DNA of 55,483 nucleotides, from contig NZ_JAQITD010000015.1 in the NCBI RefSeq assembly GCF_028618555.1, positions 1-55,483 on the forward strand, read 5' to 3'. The notes under the pieces were generated by a model. That model was not told the origin of the DNA and searched no databases. It was given only the letters and a program-made list of their open reading frames with translations. Shown in pieces: positions 27,633-37,851 of this stretch. The translations under genes and the position numbers were made by a program. The DNA comes from Bartonella sp. CM31XJBT. Its GTDB lineage: Bacteria; Pseudomonadota; Alphaproteobacteria; Rhizobiales; Rhizobiaceae. Each line of letters begins with the position of its first letter. Within the stretch, counting starts at the first letter, position 1.

Positions 27633-28517
27633 TTATATGAGTAAATTTTTAATTGAATAACTCTTCAACATGGGAACGCATACGATCATAATACTCTTTC
27701 TCTTTTCTGGCAGCATTATATTATATATTTCTCTCGTGCTTCTACATAATAAAGGAGCAGATTTTACATTCGAAGGATTGCGCATCACCATATCCTTTAT
27801 ACCACTAATTATCTCTTCTTCAAAATCTGAGACACTAATCACCATTCGTTCTTCAAAGTGCTTTATTAATTCAGGATCTATTGAATTGATTGCATCTTTT
27901 GCCCATCTAAAATCTTTTTTCCTCCAACCAAAATCTTTCCGTAATAAATCCCCTATATCACTGTCCAACAGACTCTCTTGAATTTTACAAGAAAGAACCA
28001 TAAAGGGATAGAGTCGTATCGTTTCATCAATCGCTCTATCGTTAAGAGTTTCTACATTTGCTGTATCATCACTCATTCCTAATTCAGAAGCGCTTCGAGA
28101 CCTTAGATATTCTGTTGCTTTACTTAATTTTCTTTCATACTCTCCTACTCTATACTCTCTTGCCCTATGCGCTCTATATGCTAAATTCTCCATTTCTTGC
28201 GCTAAATCACGTAGTTTTGAAGAAAGCTTATAACGCTCTTCATTAAGGTCTCCGTGTTCTTGTAGCAGCTTATCATGTTCTATATTATGAGAACGTATTT
28301 GCGAAAGTGTTAAATCAGCAAATGTCTTTTCAATGAATTTTATCCTCTTTTCAATAACTTGTAGTCTTTCTTTAATACGCTTATATTTCTCATCAAGCGT
28401 TAAACCAGAAAGAGATAATTCGGTTAAGCTAAACTCAGCATAAGCGTTTTTTACGCCATATATTAAAGTGAGTAATAAAAAAACTATCGTTAGCAACTTT
28501 TGTAATGAAGAAAGCAT
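27633..28517 (-). CDS. Secreted coiled-coil protein of unknown function
   Basis: I do not recognise this 294-residue protein. It starts with a signal peptide (hydrophobic 8-22, likely cleavage after AYA near 28). Residues about 38-150 are highly charged and heptad-rich (YKRIKERLQVIEKRIKFIEK), predicting a long coiled coil. The C-terminal third is mixed alpha-helical with two cysteines (SCKIQ, LCRST) that could pair. It is probably periplasmic or secreted. The last 20 or so residues look out of frame: a shift in the AT tract at 27715-27730 would give a more natural charged end that stops at 27649. It stands alone between the AT-rich gap and mfd. Confidence 0.7.
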   Translation of the reverse strand: MLSSLQKLLTIVFLLLTLIYGVKNAYAEFSLTELSLSGLTLDEKYKRIKERLQVIEKRIKFIEKTFADLTLSQIRSHNIEHDKLLQEHGDLNEERYKLSSKLRDLAQEMENLAYRAHRAREYRVGEYERKLSKATEYLRSRSASELGMSDDTANVETLNDRAIDETIRLYPFMVLSCKIQESLLDSDIGDLLRKDFGWRKKDFRWAKDAINSIDPELIKHFEERMVISVSDFEEEIISGIKDMVMRNPSNVKSAPLLCRSTREIYNIMLPEKRKSIMIVCVPMLKSYSIKNLLI

Positions 28518-28529
28518 GTTATCTTTACC

Positions 28530-28555
28530 TAAATTTTTTCTTTCTAAAAAATTTA
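28530..28555. promoter_or_regulatory. 10-bp inverted repeat upstream of the coiled-coil gene
   Basis: TAAATTTTTT and AAAAAATTTA are separated by six bases and end 12 bases before the start codon, next to its AGG ribosome site. It could be an operator or a translation-blocking hairpin, but A/T-only repeats are common by chance here. Confidence 0.25.
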
Positions 28556-28782
28556 CAGGAGCTTATTAGCTTATTATATTGAAAGTGCTATTTAATGCGG
28601 TCCAACCGTCTAATCTATTTTCTTCATTATATCAATACGTATATAATAAAAACCAAATAAATATATAAAGGGTTCTTTATTATAAACTTAAATTTTATTC
28701 TTATACAAAATCAATAACTGTTTGTTTTTATAGAATGATTTTATAAAAATGAGTAACAGTTCTGAAACAATAAAGAAATTTT

Positions 28783-31700
28783 TTAAACAGAATGTTGTTC
28801 TGCCATTTCGACAAGCTGTGTCATAATATTCGCTGCTCCAACAAGCCTTTCATCCGCTGTGGACCAATCACGAATAAGAGCAATACTTTGATCTGGTCGA
28901 ATTTTTGCCATTGAACCTTGTTTTCCCACCCACTGAACAAGAGCAACACTATTTGCAAAATAGTTATTACGAAACTGTATGACAATCCCCTTTGGTCCAA
29001 CATCTAATTTTTCTACATGTGCTTTTCGACACAATGTTTTAATATGAAAGACTTTAAGAAGATGTTGAACCTCAAGGGGCAAAGGACCAAAGCGATCAAT
29101 TAACTCCGCTGCAAATTCATCAATTTGTTCTAAACCATCAAGTTCTGTTAAACGACGATAAAGTCCCATACGTAATGATAAGTCAGGCACGAAACTTTCT
29201 GGTATCATCACTGTTGTACCAAGAGAAATTTGAGGTGACCATTGCTTATCTTCATTTAGCTCTCCATCTTTTAATTCAGCAACAGCTTCTTCAAGCATTT
29301 TTTGATAGAGTTCAAATCCAACTTCTTTGATATGCCCCGATTGCTCTTCACCTAAAAAATTTCCTGAACCGCGGATATCCATGTCATGGCTTGCCAATTG
29401 AAAACCGGCCCCTAAGGTGTCAAGAGATTGTAACACTTTAAGACGACGATCAGCAGCAGTTGTTAAAACTTTACCAGCAGGAAATGTAAAGAGAGCATAC
29501 GCACGTTGTTTTGAACGTCCTACCCTACCACGTAACTGATAAAGGGCAGAAAGACCAAACATCTCAGCACGATGCACAATTAGGGTATTGGCTGTTGGAA
29601 TATCAAGACCTGATTCAATAATGGTTGTTGATAGCAGCACATCATATTGTCCATCATAAAATGCATTCATGATATCATCAAGTTGTCCAGCCGGCATTTG
29701 TCCATGAGCCACAACGAATTTCAGTTCTGGCACATATGTTTTGAGATATTCTTCTACAAAAGCCAGATCAGAAATACGAGGACAAACATAGAAACTTTGT
29801 CCACCACGATAATATTCTCGAAGCAGGGTCTCTCGTATAACAAGTGCATCAAAGGGTGAAATAAAAGTACGAACCGCCATTCTATCAATGGGAGGGGTTG
29901 TTATCAATGAAAGTTCACGTACACCCGATAAAGCTAACCCTAAAGTGCGTGGTATGGGAGTTGCTGAAAGTGTGAGAACATGAATATCACTTTTAAGCTC
30001 TTTTAAACGCTCTTTGTGTTTGACACCAAAATGCTGTTCCTCATCAATGATAAGAAGGCCTAACCGTAAAAAATTAACTGCACCACTTAATAATGCATGG
30101 GTTCCAATGACAATATCGATTGTACCATCTGAAACACCTTTTTTTACTCGTGCAAGTTCTTTCGCTTTTACAAGCCTCGAAGCATGTCCAATTTTAACCG
30201 GTAATCCTTGAAAACGCGAAATAAATGTTTTGTAATGTTGACGTGAAAGCAAAGTTGTCGGTACAACAACAGCAACCTGATATCCATTTAACGCTGCAAC
30301 AAAAGCACTTCGAATGGCTACTTCAGTTTTTCCAAAACCAACATCACCGCATATCAAGCGATCCATCGGCTTGCCTGAGGCTAGATCGTCCAAAACAGCA
30401 TCAATTGCATTCATTTGATCTTCCGTTTCTTCATAGGGAAAGCAAGCAACAAACTCATCAAATGGTCCAATTGGTGGAAGTAAAGCAGGCGCAGCACGAG
30501 TCATACGCTCTGCAGCTATACGGATTAATTGCCCTGCCATTTCCAATAAATGTTTTTTAAGCCGAGCTTTACGTGCTTGCCAAGCAACACCTCCTAATTT
30601 ATCTAAAGTTACCTCTGTTCCTTCTGAGCCATAACGTGAGAGAAGCTCAATATTTTCAACAGGTAAAAAGAGTAAATCACCTCCAGCATATCTAATTTCA
30701 AGGCAGTCTCGTAAAATTCCAGTGGTTCTGATGGTTTTAAGACCAACAAATTGGCCAATACCGTGGTCGATATGCACAATAATATCACCAGAATTTAAAG
30801 CAGAAATTTCAGAAATAAAATTTGTATTATTCTTACGCCGCTTTGGCGATCTTATAAAACGATCGCCAAGGATATCTTGCTCTGCTATAATAGCCAAATC
30901 TTCAGCCACAAAACCATGTTCTATCATGATAACAGCTGCTAATATGCGATCTCGAGGTGTTGCTTTGACTGTTTGCAAAGATTTTGCAACATCTATTTTT
31001 TTCAATCCATGCTCATCGAGAACTTGTAACAAACGATTGAGAGATCCTTCACTCCAACACGCTAAAAGCACTTTTTTACCAGCAGCGCGTAAAGATGCGA
31101 TATGATCAATAACACTTGAAAAAACATTTTTTTCCTGCGCATTACGCTCTTTTACAAAATCATATCCTTGTTTAACATTGGTGTGAATAACAGTTTGTTC
31201 CAAACTTTGTGGAACATTAAAAGGCGAAAAATCAATACGCTGCGAAGATTGTTGCGCACCTTCCAAAACACGCTCTGGCGTTAAATAAAAAAGACTAGGA
31301 TCTATTGGATGATAAGAAGTAGAATTTTTTTCATCACTTTCGCGCTCTTTGCGCGCATTATAATAGTCTTCAATAAGACGATAGCGCTCAATGAAGACTT
31401 CTTCTATGAGATGCTCAAAAACTATCGGTAAGTTGCCACAATGGTCAAAAAAGCTATCTAGGTTTTCATAAAAAAATGGAAGCCAATGTTCCATACCGGC
31501 AAAACGTCGACCTTGAGAAATTGCTTCATAAAGCATGTTATTTTTTTGTGATACACCAAATGTACGGGTATAATTGCTTTTAAAACGACTGATGCGTTCT
31601 GGTGTAAGAACAACCTCACTCATTGCCTGTAATAAAAGTTCAGTTTTTTGGCCTGTTGTCCTTTGACTTTCTGGATCAAATACGCGGATACTTTCTAGGG

Positions 31701-32283
31701 TATCTCCAAAAAAATCAAGACGTAAAGGTTCAACATCCATCGGAGAAAAGATATCAAGTATTCCTCCTCTTACAGCAAACTCACCAACATCACGGACAAC
31801 CGTAACGCGTTCAAAACCATTGGTTTCTAGAAATTGAATAAGATTTCCCATGTTATTGCGCTGGCCAACACGTGCGTGAATAAGCTGAGCTTCTATCATT
31901 TCACGAGGAGGTAGCTTTTGCATAATCGCATTTGCTGTTGTTAATATAATTGCAGGATGTGGATCTTTACGTAAATTTGCTATGTGTGCCAATGCTGATA
32001 GTCGACGTGCCATAACAGCAATTCCTGGTGACACACGATCATAAGGCAAACAATCCCATGCAGGAAATTGAAGTACGGGTAAATTGGGCTCAATAAAATT
32101 TAAAACTTGTTGTAAATGCACAATTTTTGTTCCGTCACGGACAACATAGAGGAGCGGTTTACCTTGTGCAATTTCTGAACTTAATTTAGCAAGCGCAAAG
32201 GCTTCAAATCCATCAGTAACGCCATCTAAAATCATACGAACAGAATTATTTTTGGGAATAACAATTTTTTTAAATATAGGCAT
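28783..32283 (-). CDS. mfd: Transcription-repair coupling factor Mfd
   Basis: Mfd removes RNA polymerase stalled at DNA damage and recruits UvrA. The roughly 1166-residue protein has the UvrB-homology N-terminal region, an RNA-polymerase-interacting domain, and a RecG-like SF2 motor with CGDVGFGKTEVA (Walker A), DEEQ in LIIDEEQHFGV and QLRGRVGRS (motif VI). The TRCF C-terminal domain follows. The longest ORF starts at a TTG inside the sdhE end; the ATG at 32283 (MPIFKKIVIP) lies 5 bases after the sdhE stop and is preferred. Confidence 0.97.
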   Translation of the reverse strand: MPIFKKIVIPKNNSVRMILDGVTDGFEAFALAKLSSEIAQGKPLLYVVRDGTKIVHLQQVLNFIEPNLPVLQFPAWDCLPYDRVSPGIAVMARRLSALAHIANLRKDPHPAIILTTANAIMQKLPPREMIEAQLIHARVGQRNNMGNLIQFLETNGFERVTVVRDVGEFAVRGGILDIFSPMDVEPLRLDFFGDTLESIRVFDPESQRTTGQKTELLLQAMSEVVLTPERISRFKSNYTRTFGVSQKNNMLYEAISQGRRFAGMEHWLPFFYENLDSFFDHCGNLPIVFEHLIEEVFIERYRLIEDYYNARKERESDEKNSTSYHPIDPSLFYLTPERVLEGAQQSSQRIDFSPFNVPQSLEQTVIHTNVKQGYDFVKERNAQEKNVFSSVIDHIASLRAAGKKVLLACWSEGSLNRLLQVLDEHGLKKIDVAKSLQTVKATPRDRILAAVIMIEHGFVAEDLAIIAEQDILGDRFIRSPKRRKNNTNFISEISALNSGDIIVHIDHGIGQFVGLKTIRTTGILRDCLEIRYAGGDLLFLPVENIELLSRYGSEGTEVTLDKLGGVAWQARKARLKKHLLEMAGQLIRIAAERMTRAAPALLPPIGPFDEFVACFPYEETEDQMNAIDAVLDDLASGKPMDRLICGDVGFGKTEVAIRSAFVAALNGYQVAVVVPTTLLSRQHYKTFISRFQGLPVKIGHASRLVKAKELARVKKGVSDGTIDIVIGTHALLSGAVNFLRLGLLIIDEEQHFGVKHKERLKELKSDIHVLTLSATPIPRTLGLALSGVRELSLITTPPIDRMAVRTFISPFDALVIRETLLREYYRGGQSFYVCPRISDLAFVEEYLKTYVPELKFVVAHGQMPAGQLDDIMNAFYDGQYDVLLSTTIIESGLDIPTANTLIVHRAEMFGLSALYQLRGRVGRSKQRAYALFTFPAGKVLTTAADRRLKVLQSLDTLGAGFQLASHDMDIRGSGNFLGEEQSGHIKEVGFELYQKMLEEAVAELKDGELNEDKQWSPQISLGTTVMIPESFVPDLSLRMGLYRRLTELDGLEQIDEFAAELIDRFGPLPLEVQHLLKVFHIKTLCRKAHVEKLDVGPKGIVIQFRNNYFANSVALVQWVGKQGSMAKIRPDQSIALIRDWSTADERLVGAANIMTQLVEMAEQHSV

Positions 32284-32288
32284 CTGGA

Positions 32289-32576
32289 TTAATAACTTAA
32301 GCAAGTACGATAATTGGCAATATCACGAAAAAGTGGACTATCAACCTCAGAGGGGGGCAAAATTTCTCCAGTAATCCATGTCAGTAAATCACGATCATCA
32401 AAAGACATAATATACTCAAGCTCAGAGAGCGTTCTATCATTCATCCCAGTAATATGAGCATCGACATAATGTCCAAAAATGAGATCCATTTCACGAATAC
32501 CGCGATGCCATGCACGAAAAATCAATCGACGACGACGAGCATCTAATTGATTTTTGTCAACGACAAAAACTGTCAT
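32289..32576 (-). CDS. sdhE: FAD assembly factor SdhE
   Basis: SdhE promotes covalent attachment of FAD to succinate dehydrogenase. The 95-residue protein has the family motif RGIREMD (about residues 25-31, RGxxEMD) in the first helices, which contacts the flavoprotein. The length is normal. It is followed after 5 bases by mfd, so the two are probably cotranscribed, an order seen in other Rhizobiales. Confidence 0.93.
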   Translation of the reverse strand: MTVFVVDKNQLDARRRRLIFRAWHRGIREMDLIFGHYVDAHITGMNDRTLSELEYIMSFDDRDLLTWITGEILPPSEVDSPLFRDIANYRTCLSY

Positions 32577-32641
32577 AAAAAATCTCCTTGAATAAAGTAA
32601 TATAAACTATTCAATTAGTCGTATAAAATTTGTACCTTGCT

Positions 32642-33322
32642 TTAAGGAAGTTCTATAATCTTTTGTTCTTTAAGTGTAATTCGACGATGCATTTGCTTAG
32701 CCAAAGCGTAATTATGTGTTGCAATAAGAGCAGAAAGACCAGACTGACGAACAAGGATAGATAAAGCTTGAAAGACATAAGCTGAAGTTACTGGATCAAG
32801 ATTTCCTGTAGGTTCATCAGCCAAAAGAACCGAAGGGCCATTTGCTACTGCACGTGCAATAGCAACACGTTGTTGTTCTCCTCCCGATAACTCTGAGGGA
32901 CGATGGTTCGCACGATGAGAAACACGCAGATACGTCAATAATTTGCGCGCACGATCTTCTGCTATAGATTTTTTTAATCCTGCTATCATTTGCGGTATCA
33001 TGACATTTTCTAACGCCGTAAACTCTGGAAGTAAATGATGAAATTGATAAACAAAACCAATATCATTCCGTCTTATAGCTGTTCGCTCACTATCAGAGCG
33101 CTTTGCACAAGAAACACCCCGTAACATCACATCACCAGCTGTTGGTTTTTCTAATAATCCAGCAATATGAAGAAGTGTTGATTTTCCAGCACCAGATGGT
33201 GCAACAAGTGCGACAAGCTCTCCACGATTAAGAATAAAATTCGCTTTATCTAAAACAATGAGCGGCTTATGGCTCTCGAAAAAGTGTCTTTCAATCTCTA
33301 CAAGCTCTAAAATAGCTGTCAT
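32642..33322 (-). CDS. lolD: Lipoprotein-releasing ABC transporter ATPase LolD
   Basis: LolD powers extraction of lipoproteins from the inner membrane for transfer to LolA. The 226-residue ABC ATPase has Walker [10 protein letters not shown] (about 36-44), the signature [10 protein letters not shown] and Walker [12 protein letters not shown]. Its start overlaps the lolC/E stop by one base (TAATG), so translation is coupled. The family resembles MacB and FtsE ATPases, but the paired gene settles the assignment. Confidence 0.95.
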   Translation of the reverse strand: MTAILELVEIERHFFESHKPLIVLDKANFILNRGELVALVAPSGAGKSTLLHIAGLLEKPTAGDVMLRGVSCAKRSDSERTAIRRNDIGFVYQFHHLLPEFTALENVMIPQMIAGLKKSIAEDRARKLLTYLRVSHRANHRPSELSGGEQQRVAIARAVANGPSVLLADEPTGNLDPVTSAYVFQALSILVRQSGLSALIATHNYALAKQMHRRITLKEQKIIELP

Positions 33323-34590
33323 TATTCATACCTCAAAGCTTGTACGGGGTCTAGCTTAGCAGCACGCCATGCCGGAATGAGAGCAGCAAGAAACGACAAG
33401 AATAAAGCCATCATAGCAACCAAGATGGTCTGTTTCCACTCAATTTGTGCAGGCAATTTTGTTAAAAAATAAAGTTGAGGATTAAAAACGTCGACATTAA
33501 ATAACCAAGATATAAAATCTTGGATATGATTAATATTCGCGGTCGCGATAACACCTAAAACTAAACCCAATATAGTTCCAATAAAACCAATCATCATTCC
33601 TGTAATGATAAATATACGCAAAATCGCACTCTGTTGAGCCCCCATCGTGCGTAAAATTGCAATATCATGACTTTTATCTTTTACAAGCATAATCAGCCCT
33701 GAAATAATATTTAAAGCAGCAACAAGAACGATCAGAGAAAGAATGAAAAACATAACATTTCGTTCAATCTGTAAGGCTGAAAAAAAAGCCTGATTGCGTG
33801 TACGCCAATCAATTAAATAGACCTGTTGTTCAACTGCTTTTTCCACAACAGGTTTTATTTGATCAACAGCATCAGGATCATTTAGAAATAATTCCAAAGA
33901 CTGAACCTTATCTCCCAAATTAAAAAACATTTGTGCTTCATGGAGAGGCATAAAGATAAATATTGAATCATATTCAGACATACCAACTTCAAAAATAGCA
34001 ACGACTTTATAAGCTTTCACACGTGGGGTAACGCCAAAAGGAGTCTCATCACCATCTGGAGTAATAATACGAATATCTCTTCCAACTGTCAGTCCTAATT
34101 TTTCTGCTAAGCCACTTCCAATTGCAACACCTTCTTCTTGATCAAACCGAGAAATCGATCCTAATTTAATGTTTTGAGAGACTGTTTTAAGCTTTTCTAG
34201 ATCTTGTTTGCGCATACCACGAACTAACGCGCCAGAGCCACCTTGAACTTCACCTTGAACAAGCGCTTGACCTTCAATAACAGGTAAAGCAAACTTCACA
34301 CCATTTGTAGTTTCTAAAGAAGAAATAAGAGTCTTATAATCAGAAAAACCAGAATCAACTGTTTGAATAATAAGATGCCCATTCATACCAAGAATACGAT
34401 TGAGAAGTTCTGTACGAAAGCCATTCATCACCGCCATAACAACAACCAGAGCAAATACGCCCAACATAATCCCAATAAGAGAAATAATTGAAATAACAGA
34501 TGCAACGACATGTTTTTTATTGGGAATCATATAACGAAAAGCGATCATCCACTCATAAGATGAAAAGCATTTGTTTTTCAGCCTCTTCAT
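33322..34590 (-). CDS. lolC: Lipoprotein-releasing permease LolC/LolE
   Basis: This inner-membrane permease works with LolD. The 422-residue protein has four membrane helices in the FtsX/MacB layout: one near residues 28-55, a large periplasmic domain (about 56-270), then three helices near 275-300, 320-350 and 385-405. The C terminus [18 protein letters not shown] is typical. Rhizobia usually have a single LolC/E-type gene, so it may form a homodimer (sometimes called LolF). It starts 11 bases after proS with an AGGAAA ribosome site. Confidence 0.94.
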   Translation of the reverse strand: MKRLKNKCFSSYEWMIAFRYMIPNKKHVVASVISIISLIGIMLGVFALVVVMAVMNGFRTELLNRILGMNGHLIIQTVDSGFSDYKTLISSLETTNGVKFALPVIEGQALVQGEVQGGSGALVRGMRKQDLEKLKTVSQNIKLGSISRFDQEEGVAIGSGLAEKLGLTVGRDIRIITPDGDETPFGVTPRVKAYKVVAIFEVGMSEYDSIFIFMPLHEAQMFFNLGDKVQSLELFLNDPDAVDQIKPVVEKAVEQQVYLIDWRTRNQAFFSALQIERNVMFFILSLIVLVAALNIISGLIMLVKDKSHDIAILRTMGAQQSAILRIFIITGMMIGFIGTILGLVLGVIATANINHIQDFISWLFNVDVFNPQLYFLTKLPAQIEWKQTILVAMMALFLSFLAALIPAWRAAKLDPVQALRYE

Positions 34591-34601
34591 AACATTTCCT
34601 A

Positions 34602-35927
34602 TTAAATTATAGAAAGTTGGCTGAGCACATCTTCAACCTTTAGAGATTTTTTTATTCCTGTTTTTCGATCTTTAATTTCAACTTCATTTTGTGCAATGCT
34701 GTTAGGGCCAACAATGATTTGCGTTGGCAAACCAATCAAATCCATTGTTGCAAATTTTGATCCAGGACGTTCATTTCTATCATCTAATAACGGATCAAAA
34801 CCAACCTCCTTTAATCCCTGATAGAGAAACTCACATGCCTGTGTGCATTTTTCATCATCGGGTTTCATATTGATAATCCCAAAATCAAACGGTGCCATCG
34901 ACTTTGGCCAAATAATACCATTTTCATCATGAGAAGCTTCAATAGCGGCCGCAACAAGACGCGAAGGCCCAATACCATAAGATCCCATAGAGACCACATG
35001 CTCTTTTCCATCTTGTCCCATAACTTTTGCTCCCATTGGAGCAGAATATTTAGTACCAAAGTGGAAAATATGACCTACTTCAATACCACGCGCTGAAAGA
35101 CGATTATGATCAGAAACTTTAGCCCACTCCTCTTCATTATGCATTTCTTCCGTTGCTGCATAACAAGATGTCCATTGCTTAACAATATCATCTAAAACAG
35201 CTTTATCACTAAAATCGATTGAACTATCTGGAACGGTAAGTTCAAGAAATTGTTTATCACAGAAGATAGCACTCTCTCCTGTTTCAGCCAAAATGATAAA
35301 TTCATGACTGAGTTCCCCCCCTATTGGACCTGTATCTGCACGCATAGGAATTGCTTTTAATCCCAGGCGAGAAAAAGTGCGTAAATAAGCAACAAACATA
35401 CGATTATAAGATGTTTTAGAGCCTTCATAATCAAGATCAAAAGAATAAGCATCTTTCATTAAAAATTCTCGTGCTCGCATCACACCAAAACGTGGACGAA
35501 TTTCATCACGAAATTTCCATTGAATATGATATAAATTCAGCGGAAGATCTTTATAAGAACGAACATAAGAGCGAAAAATATCTGTTACCATCTCTTCATT
35601 GGTTGGACCATAAAGTAAATCACGCTTTTGACGATCTTTAATGCGGAGCATTTCCAAACCATAATCATCATAACGACCGCTTTCACGCCAAAGATCAGCA
35701 GACTGAATTGTAGGCATCAATATTTCTATTGCACCCGCACGTTCTTGCTCTTCACGAATAATTTTACAAACTTTATCAAGCACTTTTTTTCCCAAAGGAA
35801 GCCAAGAATAAATCCCTGATGTTTGTTGTCGAATCATTCCAGCGCGCAACATGAAGCGATGAGAAACAATTTCTGCTTCTTTAGGATTCTCTTTTAAAAG
35901 TGGAAGGAAATATTGAGAAAGACGCAT
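34602..35927 (-). CDS. proS: Prolyl-tRNA synthetase
   Basis: ProS charges tRNA-Pro. The 441-residue class II synthetase is of the short alphaproteobacterial type: motif 2 ([20 protein letters not shown]) and motif 3 ([17 protein letters not shown]) are close together, without the editing insertion found in E. coli ProS. A C-terminal anticodon-binding domain follows. It heads the tight proS-lolC-lolD group. Confidence 0.97.
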   Translation of the reverse strand: MRLSQYFLPLLKENPKEAEIVSHRFMLRAGMIRQQTSGIYSWLPLGKKVLDKVCKIIREEQERAGAIEILMPTIQSADLWRESGRYDDYGLEMLRIKDRQKRDLLYGPTNEEMVTDIFRSYVRSYKDLPLNLYHIQWKFRDEIRPRFGVMRAREFLMKDAYSFDLDYEGSKTSYNRMFVAYLRTFSRLGLKAIPMRADTGPIGGELSHEFIILAETGESAIFCDKQFLELTVPDSSIDFSDKAVLDDIVKQWTSCYAATEEMHNEEEWAKVSDHNRLSARGIEVGHIFHFGTKYSAPMGAKVMGQDGKEHVVSMGSYGIGPSRLVAAAIEASHDENGIIWPKSMAPFDFGIINMKPDDEKCTQACEFLYQGLKEVGFDPLLDDRNERPGSKFATMDLIGLPTQIIVGPNSIAQNEVEIKDRKTGIKKSLKVEDVLSQLSII

Positions 35928-36129
35928 TGAAATAATTAACTCCTAATCAGATCTATCATATCGGAACAATTTATCACACCCTCTATTCATCTATAGCCGC
36001 ATTCTGAATACTTGCAAATATAACGATCTTATCATTTAAAAATTTATTGTGCTTTATTCTCTATTTTTCTTATTTAGCAATAAAATAAAAATGCTCTTCT
36101 CTTTTTAAATAACGTAATATGAAAGTTCT

Positions 36130-37806
36130 TTATTTTGACCGATGTAAAAAAACTGTACAGATAGGTTTTTTTTGCCAAATTTCATGAACAGCCGCTCTCA
36201 CTGCACGTCGTGTTGCCTCTCGAATAAGTTCATTATTTTTCTGTTTCATGCGTGGGATATTATAAACTGTATTTTCTACGATATCTAAAAGAATATCTTT
36301 TAAACTTTTCCCCTTTCCATTACTTTCAGGTAACCCTAATATTGTTAGACCTATATCCCCTAATAATTCATGCTTACTATTTATATGGAGAGAAATAGTA
36401 ACATGACCAGCATAACTTAGTTTGCGGCGCTCACGAATCCCTAATTCATCTTCATCTCCAATTAAGCAACCATCCTTATAGATGCGGCCAACAGGAACTT
36501 GATCAATAACTTCTACAGGCTTTGGTGCAAGGCGTAAAATATGTCCATTTCTGATATCCGTAACAGTTTTAATACCTGCTTGACGTGCTAAAGTTGCCTG
36601 AGCCTTAAGATGCATTGCTTCCCCATGTACAGGGACAAGTATTTGTGGCTTTATCCAATCATACATCTGTAAAAGTTCTGAACGACGTGGATGACCTGAA
36701 ACATGAACAAGCGCATCTTCATTCGTAATAATTTCAATACCCAAATCAATGAAACGATTTTGTACCTCAATAATCGCTTTTTCGTTTCCTGGAATACTTC
36801 GTGATGAATAAATAACGGTATCACCAGCGGAAAGTGCAATATTTTTCATTCCATCACGTGACAGTTTAGCCAAAGCTGCACATGGCTCACCTTGGCTCCC
36901 AGTGACAATTAAAACAAGATCTTTTCGCGAGATATAGCCATAATCATCTTCCGTTACAAATGGCGCTAAACCATTCATATAACCAAGCTCTTGTGCAACC
37001 ATAATACTTCGCTTAAGGGAACGCCCAATGACAAGCACCTTACGTCCAGCAGCTTCAGCTGCAAGAGCAATAGAACGTATCCGACCAATATTAGAAGAAA
37101 AAGTTGCTATCGCAACGCGCCCTTCAGCTTTGGAAATAATCTCAGAAAGACTGGCTTGAACTTGCTGCTCTGATGGAGATATACCATCCCGACATGCATT
37201 TGTGGAATCACAAAGTAATGCTAAAACACCTTTTTTGCCTAAAGCACGAAATCTTTTTTCATCGGTTACAGCCCCGAGTGAAGGGGTATGATCAATTTTC
37301 CAATCACCAGTATGAATCACAGTCCCCAAAGAGGTTGTAATTGCTAAAGATACAGATTCTGGTATTGAATGGTTAACGGCTATAGCCTCTACAGCAAAGG
37401 AACCTACCTGAAAACAATCACCAGCTTGAAAAATATTGAGTAAAATTTTTTGAGATTCAAAATCTAATTGTTTTTTAGTTTCCAATAACCCTGCCGTAAA
37501 AGGCGTACAGTAAATTGGCACTTGTAACTTTGGACATAAATCAAGAACGGCCCCATAATGATCTTCATGTGCATGTGTTAAAACAAGACCCCGTATATTA
37601 TGTTTTTCACTTTCTAGGAAACGAATATCAGGCAAAACAAGATCGACACCTGGTAATTCAGAACCAGCAAAACTAACCCCCATATCAACCAGCAGCCATT
37701 CACGAAGACTTTGGGGACCAAATCCGTAAGCAGCTAAATTCATCCCTATCTCACCTACACCTCCCAGAGGTAAAAAAACAAATTCATTCTTATTGGCTGC
37801 AACCAT
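36130..37806 (-). CDS. rnj: Ribonuclease J
   Basis: RNase J is a metallo-beta-lactamase/beta-CASP nuclease with 5'-3' exonuclease and endonuclease activity. In Rhizobiales it coexists with RNase E, as it does here. The protein (about 558 residues) has the zinc motif LTHAHEDHYGAV (near 75), further ligands in IHTGDWKID, beta-CASP segments and a C-terminal domain. The ORF extends to an ATG at 37824, but the ATG at 37806 (MVAANKNEF) has GGGAG six bases upstream and is better. It follows birA by 45 bases and is likely part of the long nuo transcript. Confidence 0.94.
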   Translation of the reverse strand: MVAANKNEFVFLPLGGVGEIGMNLAAYGFGPQSLREWLLVDMGVSFAGSELPGVDLVLPDIRFLESEKHNIRGLVLTHAHEDHYGAVLDLCPKLQVPIYCTPFTAGLLETKKQLDFESQKILLNIFQAGDCFQVGSFAVEAIAVNHSIPESVSLAITTSLGTVIHTGDWKIDHTPSLGAVTDEKRFRALGKKGVLALLCDSTNACRDGISPSEQQVQASLSEIISKAEGRVAIATFSSNIGRIRSIALAAEAAGRKVLVIGRSLKRSIMVAQELGYMNGLAPFVTEDDYGYISRKDLVLIVTGSQGEPCAALAKLSRDGMKNIALSAGDTVIYSSRSIPGNEKAIIEVQNRFIDLGIEIITNEDALVHVSGHPRRSELLQMYDWIKPQILVPVHGEAMHLKAQATLARQAGIKTVTDIRNGHILRLAPKPVEVIDQVPVGRIYKDGCLIGDEDELGIRERRKLSYAGHVTISLHINSKHELLGDIGLTILGLPESNGKGKSLKDILLDIVENTVYNIPRMKQKNNELIREATRRAVRAAVHEIWQKKPICTVFLHRSK

Positions 37807-37851
37807 AAACATCTCCCAAATCATTAAGGTATCTGATGGTAAAATAATTTT

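Noticed and set aside
30722..31105. 127-codon plus-strand ORF inside mfd
   Set aside because: It lies wholly antisense to an intact mfd and its translation resembles no protein family; a shadow of mfd codon use.
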